Positions 35,901 to 47,400 of a stretch of 64,000 bases of DNA are shown piece after piece (position 1 is the first letter of the stretch; every line of letters begins with the position of its first letter). Where the stretch lies: contig NC_086266.1 of the NCBI RefSeq assembly GCF_021018805.1, forward strand, positions 5,394,001-5,458,000. The letters run 5' to 3'. The translations under genes and the position numbers were made by a program. The notes beneath the pieces were generated by a model. That model made no database searches, was not told the DNA's origin, and saw only the letters and a program-made list of their open reading frames with translations. Source of the DNA: Prinia subflava (Eukaryota > Chordata > Aves > Passeriformes > Cisticolidae).

Positions 35901-38900
35901 AAGGAGCTAACGAAGTAAGGAGGAATTGCTTTAACAGTTTGGCCACACCATTTGGATCACACGTGGGGTAGCACACACATGTTGGCACGCATGCAAGATT
36001 ACGTCAAATTTCAGTATGAAATAATAAATCAAACTCCCCACAAGGCAAACCCTGAGGGTTGCCTGCCCTAAATACTGTCACGTGAATTTTTCCCGTGCTG
36101 AGGGATGCCCTGCAGCCCTGCCTCTGCTGGCTGAGTGTGCTCCTGTCCAACCCAGCCTTTCAGCACGTCCCTGCTGGCCCTCGGTCCCTGTCACCACCTG
36201 GCACTGCAGCTCGACCCTGATCAGCCCTGGTTTTCCTCATGTGGGCAGCACAGATGCTGGTTGGAAACACAGTTCCAGAGGATGGCACAGCCTGAGAACA
36301 TTTAAATGGGAAGAATGGTAAAAGAAGGTTTGTGAGAAATAAAGGGATGAGGAGCTGACAGGAGGGTTTCATACTGGAAGAAAAAAATAACAAGAAGATT
36401 TTATTGCGCTCTCAAACTCTTTCATTTTTCAAAAGCTATGAGTTTGCTGTGCGAAAAGTAATTTCTAAGAAAACCCCAAGCATTTTCAATCCAAAAGAAA
36501 AGAGACTTGTTCAGAAATCAGCCTGTCCCTGGCACAGGGGAGCTGGGAGCTGTCCTTGTGTGCTGCCCTGATGCCTGCTCCTTGGGTTATCTCTGCTGCT
36601 CTGCCCTCACACATGGGGAACCAGCTCATATTTCCAGTCAGATTTGGCTTTAGGAACTCTGCTCTGGACCAAGTTCCACCCTGGTTTCAGAGCAAATATA
36701 ATTTAGGGCTACTGAGTTTCAGAACAACAGCTTTAACTCACAGGGTTTGCATGACAAGATTTGAAGTGAGCAGTGTGTGTTTTCAGGTTACCTTACAGAC
36801 CAAATAAACACAGCTGGGCTCTGCCAAAACATCCTTTTCAAATGGCCTTTATCAAGTTTGTGTGTTCAGTTCGGCTGACCCCTCTCAAGGGTGCAACTGG
36901 TGGGATCCAGAGGGGCTGGGACCCTGTGGCTCCTCTGTCCCATCTGTGAGCTGCTTTTTCTGTGGTAAGACCTCAGTGTTCTGCCAAATGCCACAGAGAG
37001 GAGCAAAGCCATGAGATGAACGTGTCTTAGGTGGCCTCCTGAATTAGGATAAAATAAAGGATTTAAATGTGGTTTTTGCAACTTCACTTGCATTCAACAG
37101 CAACAAGAAAACATCTGAACAGAGGGCTCAGAGACTTGCAAACACCTTCCTCAATTTTCCTCTGCTGGAGACATAGTTTAGTCTCTTCCAGCTCAGAATA
37201 CTCTGTGAAAAATCCTAAATAACAGTGGGGCTGAGAGATTAATATCCTAGACAGTCACTTTCTAGCTTTCATTCTCATGATATTTGTTTTTACTCACAGA
37301 GCTCCCTTCCCTCTTCACCTCCAAGCAAATCCCTCACTGCAGTCCAATAAAGCAGGCTGCTTTCCTGGGAAGCAGGGACAGCATTTCAGGGGCTCTGATG
37401 TGAACGTGAGGTGTCCACGCTGTCAATCACACAGCCAAGCAAAGCAAATATTACAGGCAAACCCTTAGAGTTGCTGCAATTCAGGAAATTCTCAGAAGTT
37501 CTTTCTTGGAGGAGACCCAGGAATGGGGTGTTTTTCTTTCATGGGATGGGAGGACACTTCTGAGCAGGTCAAGGCAAGCTATGAAGCCTCTCCTCCAGTC
37601 TCCCCCTTCTGCAAAACAGGATTCCCCCTTCAGACACAGCTGTGCTCAGCCTGTCCACACCCCCACAGCCCTGCCCAGAGGAGCATTTTCCTCTCCAGGG
37701 CACCCCCACACCCTCCCACCCTGCAAACACCTCAGACAAATCCTGGGCTGCACCACACATCTGTCTCCACATCCCAGGGAACACATTCAACCATAGTAGA
37801 AAGTCTGGAGATGCCTTAGAGACTAATTACATAACTTAAATAAAATCACTGTATTTCAGAAGAACCTTGACATCTGAAGGCACCACTCCTGTCCCCACAG
37901 CTGGTGGGCAGGAATGTGCTTCTAAGTGTGGCATGTGTGAGCAGGGCAGGCAGCAGAGGGGACAGGTGCCAACAGCAGAGGGGACAGGTGCCAACAGCAG
38001 AGGGGACAGGTGCCAATAGCAGAGGGGACAGGTGCCAACAGCACATGCTGTGCCCGACACTGACCACCTCAGGGACTGCTGGGCAGTGCCAGGATTCTCC
38101 CAGTTCTCCCATCAGCAGTGTGGGACACCTCCTTTGTGGCCACCTCCACGTCTCTGCTCTGGGTGAGATCTGTCTCTCCAACACAAAGACCAAAAGAACG
38201 CCAATATAAGTTTAACTCCACTTCCAACGTCCTTTTCCCTCCAAATCAGACCCCAGAGAGATTCCTGGACATGGTGCTGGAGTGACTGGGGGAGCTCTCA
38301 AGGACAGCAGGAGCAGAGCTGTGCTGATCTGTGTTTTCAAGGTGACACACTGAACTTCCCATCTGTTTCACTTCTGCAGCAACACCGGCAGCACTGTCCT
38401 TGCCTGAATGTCTTTCGCCTCTGTCCAGGGAATCTCAGTTGAAACAGAGTTCTTTTTATAATACAAACGTGCTATTAAAAACCATCTCCATGTCCTGTGC
38501 TCGTGCCAGGAGCTGTCAAACGAGTCATGCTATAAATGCAGCTCTGCTGATTGCAAACTCCCCCAGTCACAGCTTGTCACCCCTGGAGCCGGCAGATGGG
38601 AACTGGACAGGGCTTTCAAAACTGTGCTGCCTCCTGACATCCCTGTCTGCCTGTTCCCCACACCTCTGCTCGTTCCTGCTGCAGGTGAGGCATCCAAGAG
38701 GCAGCTTTTACACTCCTGCCAGCCAACCACCCCAAATCCTTTCTTCAGAGCTGTTCCCTTGTACCATCCCTTCCTGCCCTGTAGTAGTGTTAGCCCCAGG
38801 GTGCCTGCTCCTCTTTCCATGGGAGCCTCTCCCTGTGAGCCCTCAGGGCACAAGACCTACACGTGTGTGTGTTTTAGCATCTGTTAACAGCCATCATCAC

Positions 38901-41900
38901 CCAGAGGACTGAGGAAAGTCCTTGAGGCGAGACATGACATCAGCCAGACTCTGCTCTGCAGAAGCACAAGTCTGTCTGCACTGTCCCTGATGAGGCTATT
39001 ACTGAAAAGGCAGAGATGTGGACACGGGATGCTCTATGCAGATGGGGCAGAATTGATTAAAGGGGAAGGTGCTGAACCCTTCTCTGAAATATTATGCAAA
39101 GCACCTCAGCAATAGGAGCCACCTTCTTTTAGCTTGATGTTTTTTCCTCCACTCTCAGGACAGGACATGCCTTAGGTGCAAAGTCATGTTGGAAGCACCT
39201 TCTGATGCAAACAAAGATGCAGCAGTTTCCACAGTTATGGAAAATACCTGGGCAGAGCAAAGCCAGGTTTGTCCAAAGTCTTGTATTCACGTCACACCTC
39301 ACTGCTAAATGCTTATTAACTTTTCCCTACAATGTTTGGGATTAAAGGAACTTTGTGCAGGAAGAAGAAAGCAGGTGGGGAAAGAGAAGAGGTGAGGATG
39401 GAAGCACACAGGATAATTGGAGGAGAATATTTTGCACTTCAGGCAAGTGCTCTTGTTCATTTGTCCTTCTGGCTCGTGGGGTGTTGAGGAGACAAAAGGA
39501 GATTTCCTTGGGAAGGGCTGGAAGACAAACCTTCTCGCTGCATACGATTAACTGCTTGGGTTCTCTCCCCCAGAACAGCTTGACAAGATTCAGATGAGAA
39601 GCTGGAATCTCTTTAATTGCATGTCCCTTTCCCGTGCCACCCACTGTGACTAAAATGAAACGCTGGGATGGGCAGTCCAACCCTGCCAGGCCTGGGGAAG
39701 CAGCTGCTGCAGCCCTGCTCCGTGGGAAACACTCACTACCAACACACCCTGAGCTCTGTCAAACCCCCTTTGCTGGCAGCACCCTGAGAGGGTGGAGGAT
39801 CCAGCAGAGCCCAGAACTGGGGCTGAGAAAGTGCACCCAAGTCCCTGGGATGCCACCCATGGTATGGAAATAGCTGCATTGGCCAGGAGAAAAGCCACCT
39901 GTATAAATCCCTGCCTGATTCTCACCCTCAAGGTAAAAACAGAGCTTTCAAAACATCTGAGAAAGTTCTGGTTTCACAAAAGGGGAGCAGTTTGTGCCCT
40001 CTGCAGAGATCCCCACTCCTGACCCTGTTGTCTCCAGATGCAGAAGGAGATGGGAACAGTGAACTCGCTTCACCAACTCTTTCAAGGAAATCTCTTTCCT
40101 GTTGTCTCTCATGCCCCCTTGCTGTGCTTACCACCTCTCTCCTCCTGCCCTGCCAATTCCTTGATATTCCTTCTCTCTGCCTCATTTTGTTTTTCCTTTC
40201 ACAGTTCTTTTCAAGCCACCACACAATCACAGCCCAGCCCTAATGAGATTTCAAGGGAGCACCAGGCTGTGGAAAGCAGCTGGGAGAAACGAATCAGGTT
40301 ACAGAAAAAGAACAATTTCTCTCTGCCTCCCCAGTTGGGTACTGGGAGGGCGAAGCAGCTGGAGTGCAGTTGCAGAAGGGTCACCAGGCCAGCTGATTCT
40401 CCTCTCCAGGCAGATATCCACACTGCAGGCCAAGAGAGGAGGTTGTTTGGCACCACCCCTGGGCAAGCAGGACCTGCTGAGCTCTGCTCCTGAGGGCTGC
40501 TCACCTCCCATGGCACCTGGTGGGTGCAAACAGCTCTCCTCAGAAATGAGGGGTTGATATTCACAGTCTTTTTTTTTCCAGCTCCCAACTGTTTTGTACA
40601 ATCTCTGCCTACTGTAGAGGCCTCCTTTGAGAACTTCCCCAGCTCCCCTCAATGACTTTAGGACATCTTTGGGAAGTGGTGAAAAGGATAAAGGCTCCAT
40701 TTTCTAAAGAGTGGTGTAAGAAATACTCTGGCAGATCTTGGACATCCCAGAATCATACACAGAAAGCAAGCAAACAATCTGGGCTCTCTGGCTTAGTTCA
40801 AAGTTCCCAGGAGCTGGACAGCACATCTTTAACTGCTCCTTACCAAATTCCAGCACCTGGAATTTTGGATTTTGTGAGAGCAGCAATATCAAGATATTTT
40901 CATCCCTCCTCTTGCTGATCCAGAGAGAGGAACCAGGGTCTGTTGTGCCTTCTCACAAAGTTCTCACAGACTCATGTGAGAAACTAATGCTGCAATCCCT
41001 GGACATGCCAGATCATGGAAGGAAATGGTTCATCTTGAATGTTACAGGTCTCTCTGCCTTCAGCTTTTCTTTTCAAGAACACAATGAGGATCACCCAGTT
41101 ATCATCTGAACTTCACCCCTGTGGTTGTAGCAACAACCAACCTGACTCCCTGGAGTTTTTCCCTCTCCTCTACCCTGCTGCTCTGCTTCCTCTCCTTGCC
41201 TTTACAACACTACTAAGGTGGCTTTGGGTGTCTGTGGAGGAGAATGACAGACTAAAGGCCACAGTCTGGTGTGGGAGGCATCCCAGGTGGCAAATGTGGA
41301 GGGAGAGAGAAGCTGATTGAGGGGAACTGTCAGAAACAAAGCTCCCAACATTTGGAGAATCCCCACTCTGACCTCTCCTGTTCCCCAGCCACATGGAGAC
41401 AAGGTGTTCCCCCACCCACACTCCTGAGTGTTTTGGTTCACACCTCCCACGGGCATCTGCCTGGGGGGAGCCTTTACCACCACCTGCAATTCCCCTGTGG
41501 AGCAAAGCTGATCAGATGGTTGGAGCCATTCCTGGCCAACTGCAGGTCGGGGAACAAACACACAAATCCTCACCAGGAAGCCCTCTGGACACACAAGGCT
41601 TGTGCCAGGGTCCCCAGCCATCATGCCCCTTTATTCCCCCACCCACAGTGCCCCAAGCAGCCAGCAGGGTCCCTCAGGGGCTGTGAAAAGCTGGGAGCTG
41701 CTGGGGCAGTCAGCAGAGCTGGTGTGGAAAGGCTGCAGTGCCCACCTGCCCACTCACTGACTGATGCCTTAAGCTTCAGCTTTCCTGTTTTTCAGGCTCT
41801 GTGTGCTTAGGTGCAGTTCTGAGTCTCATATTAAGTGCTGTAAGCTCTCTTCACAGAGCAGGGACACAAAACAAATCCTTTTCCTGCTGCACACCAAGGA

Positions 41901-44417
41901 CAACTTTCAGCCCAAAAGCACAAACAAAGTTGGCTGGAGGGAGGAACAAGGATGGGACCTCACAACCTGGAGCTGGAATTGGACAATTAAACCCCAATAT
42001 GCAAATGGACCAAAATTTATAGAAGTGTGAGACCTCATGACCCTTTGTCCTTTTTGTGACCATTTTGGGTCTGCCTTGGGTGTAGCCCTGGCCAGGCCCT
42101 GTCCTGCCCAAGATGTATCTTTAAGGGCCTTTCAATCAATCCCTACTTTTTTCTCTGGCTCTGTCCAGTCTCTGTCCCAGGTCAGCCTTCCCAAGGCATC
42201 AGTTTCCAGCTGCCCAGATGGGACAGGGAGACATCAGAGCATGAGGCCACATCCCCTAGGACAGGCACCAAGGCAGTGTGTGGAGACATGGAGGAGATGT
42301 GAGCAGAAGCAAAGCCCCAGGAAGCCTCACCCTGGCCTCTTGCTTCCAATTTGTACCGTGGGCAATCAAACCCTTCCTGTACATGGAGATGGGATGCAAT
42401 AATTGGAATATTCTGCCTTTAGCACTCAGGCATGAAGAGGTCCTTTAAGCATATTGATTGTGGTCACCCACAACCACTGAATTCTCAGAAATGGTCTCCA
42501 TTTTGTGACACATTTATAGCAGGCAGATTTCACAACAGCCTTTTAAGGGAAATGGTAGGATGGCTTCATCTGGGAATGCAAGAAATAAATAGAACTGATT
42601 TCTACTGGGGAAAAAAAAAAAAAGTTTTGCTCAAAATAAATTAAAATTGTCAAACCCTAAAATGAATTACCTCAACCTTATAATTTCATTCAAAAACCTT
42701 ATTTTTCTTCAGTAAGCTAACAAAGTATTTCCTTTTACCCTTATCTAGTTGATGCACTTCACTTTGACGTTTATTTCCAAATACTCATTTTCTTGCTTTA
42801 CTTATGCAGGACAGAATTTATCACCATATGAAGAGCAAATCAAAACAATCTGATGAAACCAAATGTAAATGTTTTGATTGTCCCTGAACCCATTTCTCCT
42901 TGGAGATGCTGAAAAATTCTGGCTATTTGTCCCAAGTGGGAGGGGAGAACGAGCCTATCTCTCCTGTGATGCTGCTGTTTGTCCTAGACCAGAAACCCTG
43001 GCCTCAAACCCTGCCCTCTGACCAGCTCTTTGACTCCATTCTCACACACCTCAAATATCCCATCCTCTCCTGCAGAGACATCTAAAGCCTTCAGTTCAGA
43101 TAAATCAACTCTGCCTTAAAAATAATTCAGCCCACCGAGTGACAGCTATTAGTACAGCTCAGAGTCCATCCATCTTTCAAATCTGACACAGCAGCGCTCC
43201 CCCTTTGGCTTGGAGGATCGATGTAACGAGGGTGAGAGCACAGATCAGTGCCCGGAGCACACGCAGGCCTCCTGCCCTGCCCGTGGGCACAGCCTGGGCA
43301 TCCATGGGGCAGCTCCTTCGGGGGGCTGTGGTGGAAATTTGCATCCCCACTACATGGCAGGGCAGCCTCTGGATCACAGAGGAACTGTTGGAGTCTAGAA
43401 CATCCCTCTGGCCACCCTGGAGGGTTTGGAGACCGGACAGGGGGGTCTGGGATCTGTACAGGGGGGTCAGTTAGACCCACACAGATCCCAGGAGGACACT
43501 GACTCTGATCCCTGTCCATGGGAGTGAACACTCACATGCAGGAAGAATCACAAACCCTAGAGAATTTAAAATAAGTAGTGGATGGTTTATTATAGAATAT
43601 AAATATAGAAATTAGGATTCTTAGTATATGGGGCTGAAGAGGCAAGATGGAGGAATTGGGGAGTGGCCCCTGTGCTCCTTGTTCTTGCTCTCGTCCCCCA
43701 TTTTGTGCTGAGTTGGGTTTTAGAGATTGGTTTAGAGTAGAAATGACACGTTAGCATAGGTAATAGGCATTGGTACAATTTTGTAAATAAAAAGTTCATT
43801 TTGGACAGTGGTTGGGTCAGGGGTACTGTACATAAGGTGTGGGGCTCTCTGATCTGCCCCAGTCCCCCGCGTGTCCTGCTCTGCTGGGGACGCCCTGCAG
43901 AGCTGGGACAGAACTGAGATCAGGTTCCCTGCCAGGGAGACCTGGCAGAGCTGAAAAAGGACTGAGATAATGAAGAATAAACAACCTTGGAAACCTGCAC
44001 TGGCGGACTCAGCTTGTCGTCTCTACCTCTGGTGTGAAACACTTAGGGCAAAGAGAAGCCTGAAAACCTGATTACCTCTGGGAACAGCAACCCAGAGGAA
44101 ACTCCCAGGGAACAGCAACCTTGGGAGAACCCTGAGCACCTTGGGGAACACCAACCCCAAGGATAATCTCAGGGAAACAATAACCCTGAGAAGAAACCTC
44201 TGATAATGCCCTGCCAGTCTGAGAGCCAGCACAGCCAGGGCAGGGACATCCCTCCAGCCTGTGCCACAGCCTCCCCTGGTCACTGGGAAAGTGTCACTGA
44301 GGCCCTTTAATGTGGTAAATGCCAATAACTCGCTTTTTGAAAATTATGAAAATTTAATAAAGAATAAAAATTGCTTACAAAAAAAAAACAAACAAAAAAA
44401 AACAAAAACAAAAAAAC

Positions 44418-44452
<35 letters not shown>

Positions 44453-47400
44453 AAAAAAACCAACCCGATAATAAAAGTTCAAAAAGTTTTCAGAGACAGG
44501 ACAAATAATGAGACAATAAGAGCAAAGAAGGTAGCCCGGGACTACTGTCCCCCCTCCCTCCCAGACAAAGGCTGCGAAGGAAAGGGCAACTTAGAGAGAA
44601 ATTTCGGTTTTTTCTGCAACCTCCCCATTACTATGCGTATTTCTGGTACTTGTCAAAGATCCTCTGCTAATCTCTCTAGGAGCCTTTTTGTCTCGGTCCG
44701 ACTTATAGAGGTAGTTTTTGTTGATTGTTATCTCTGTGGAGGAATTCTTGATTATTTGCTCTCTTTCTTGAGTTAAAAAGGAATATCTCACACACATAGC
44801 GTCTATTTTTGATTACTAAGACTTAATGTTAAAAACTACATTTACTATATTATTCGAATGTTAATACAGCATAACTTTTCTACCTAGCATATTACATATA
44901 GTAAATATCTGCGTAGAGCCACACACACAGTATGCCTTTTTCACATTTAACAAGCAGAAAGCTGGCAGAAACCTCTGGAAAAGGGGGATTGTGTGCAGCT
45001 GCTGTGACCCCAGAGTGTAGGAAAGGTTTCCTGTGCCTAAGGGTGAGGAATGAATGCTCTCAGGTCAGGTACAGCGAGCACAGCGCTCCTCGGGAAGCAG
45101 CCACTGGCAGCATCCTTCCCATGCTGCCTGCAAAGGTCCAGGGCGAACAAATCCCTCCTGCATTCAGCCCAGCTGAAGAAATGCGAGTTTTCTCCAAAGG
45201 CTGGCACGAAATGAATGAGGGATTGAGTCATTCCTGCCAGCAGAAGGGCGGAAATGGGATCCGTGAAGGAATTTACGAGAGCCGATTACTTCATTATGGA
45301 TGTTGATTTATCCCGTGTCGCCCGAGGGCCAGAGGCTGCCCCAAATGTGGGTACCTGAGTGCCAGGACTGATGCTGCGGTTTAAAAAACCTTTCAGTACA
45401 GCCACATTCCCCGTTTAGCACCAGGCTTCGACCACAGATGTTAATTAACTTTAGGGCTTTGCTCTCCAGAAATGTCTCCCAGGAAAAGCACTTTCCCTGC
45501 CCCCAGGAGGCCACTGTCCAGATTTTCATGTTTTATTTAGCTCCAAATTTCAGATGCAAACCTCCAGCTTTTCCCTCGTCTTTGCTGATAACAGACTCCT
45601 TGAGTTTTCTGCACAGCCTGTAAATAAAATACCAACATGGATGTCACACAGAAAATATCTGGAGGGGATTAGTGTATGTTCTGGATAATAAAAGGAGCTG
45701 GCTGAATTATTCATAGTGAATAAATCAGCTCTTTTCCGTTTTGGAAGCAAACTTTGACAATTCCAGAAGCTCTTGGGATACGTTTAGGATGGGAACAACT
45801 TATTTATTTCATGAGACTTTTTGTTGCAGCCCTTGCTTTGTCCCATAAGTCCCACGTGGTTGGTCTCATTCCTCAGTGGCCTGGGGGAGGTGGTTTTATA
45901 AGGAAAGACAAACTTTCCAAGAGAGCTGCTGCCCTTCCTGTGGCTGAGCTCACTGCTGTGTGAACACCAGCACTGGGACACTGCCCGCTCCTGAACATCA
46001 AGGAATCAGGAGATGTGAGCACTCTCCAAGCACTTGAGCATTTGTGGAGATGTAATAAATGCAGCACCGGCTCCGGCAGCTCCGAGCCGTCACTCAGGCA
46101 TGGAAAATAACAGCCAGAAAAAGCACTGGGACTGCTCATAAACAGCACCCATTCCCCAAGACTTTAAATTTCTGTGATGCACAGCGTTGTCAGGGACCAA
46201 ACCCCAACCCAGCCCTGTAGAACCTTGGCAGATTGGTGCTGATGCCCAGCTCCTGCTGCACACCAGGCAGGCCAAGGAGAGCTGCAAGCCTTGGCAGAGC
46301 ACTTGCAAGGCATTGCAATCCACCCTAAAGTGGGTGCATCTGGGCTATTGCCTCCCAGACAGATGATTTGTGAAGGATTTTTAAGTCCTTTCAGTTGAGA
46401 AGTGCTGTGCAACCGCTGGAACCTATTATTATCAGGAAAGGAGGGGGGAGGTAGCAAATTTCCTTTACCTATAGGCTTATCTTGTGCTCCAGAGGAACAC
46501 AGCCGAGCATTTTAAACAGTGTGCCATTTTCAATTCATTCCCTTCCTACTTATTCCAAAGCAGCCAAAGCTAAGTATAATCAAGACTTAAGTGTTCCTCG
46601 GAGCCAGACAATTATTGCTGGTCTTGGTTTCGCTGTCTTTTAGGGGAGAAAGGAAGGAATAAACCCAAGCATTGCAGTGGGACCATCACCCAGGGCTGTC
46701 ACACGAGCTGCCCTCCAACACAGCAGTTTTTTGGGATGTGGGATGTGCTTCCCCAGCCTGTAGCTGGCCCGGGGCTCTCCTCAAGGGTGGCTCAGCTCCT
46801 GCAGAGCCCTGCTCCCCTCTCGTGTGTCTCTGTTGCTGCTGCTGGGGTAGCTCAGCCGTTCACAAGCTGCTGCTGCCCTGCTGCGCTCTCTGTACGGTGA
46901 CATCGGCGCGGATCTCGCTGCTGGAGCCACGATCCAGCAGCTCAGCCACGGGGTGAGGAGCAGCATCCCTGGAACAGAGCTCTACAGACACCCACAGCCT
47001 CCCTGCCCCTCTCAGCCACGGGGTGTGGAGCAGCATCCTTGGAAAAGGGCTCTGCAGACACCCACTGCCTCCCTGCCCTGCTCAGCCATCTCCCCACGGG
47101 CAAAGATGAAGTGCCCGAGGTCCCCAAGCTCTCTCTGTCACATCAGCACTCCCCCTTGTCAGCTTTAACTCTGAAAGCCAAGCCTCCCTGCCTGCCTCCT
47201 CGGGATTTACATGAAAGGAGTCAGTGGGGAGTTCTCTTCATTCATGCTGGGCTTATACTTCTAAATTATAAAGTGTGTCAAATGAGGATTTAATTTATAT
47301 TTAACAAGACAATGTTTGTGAATTAATTATTCATCAGCTGATAACGAATAAACATTTCCCTCTTCCCTCTCTCCCTCCCCCCTTTTTCACGATGTTTCCA

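Noticed and set aside
37951..38042. CRISPR-like array
   Set aside because: Units are contiguous with no unique spacers and the genome is vertebrate; it is a minisatellite.
38400..38912. Plus-strand open frame of 170 codons in intron 3
   Set aside because: Leucine/serine/proline-rich with no family resemblance and no promoter or splice signals.
44591..44797. 68-codon minus-strand frame as a gene
   Set aside because: Short, no recognisable domain, inside a probable decayed retroelement; kept only as part of that element.
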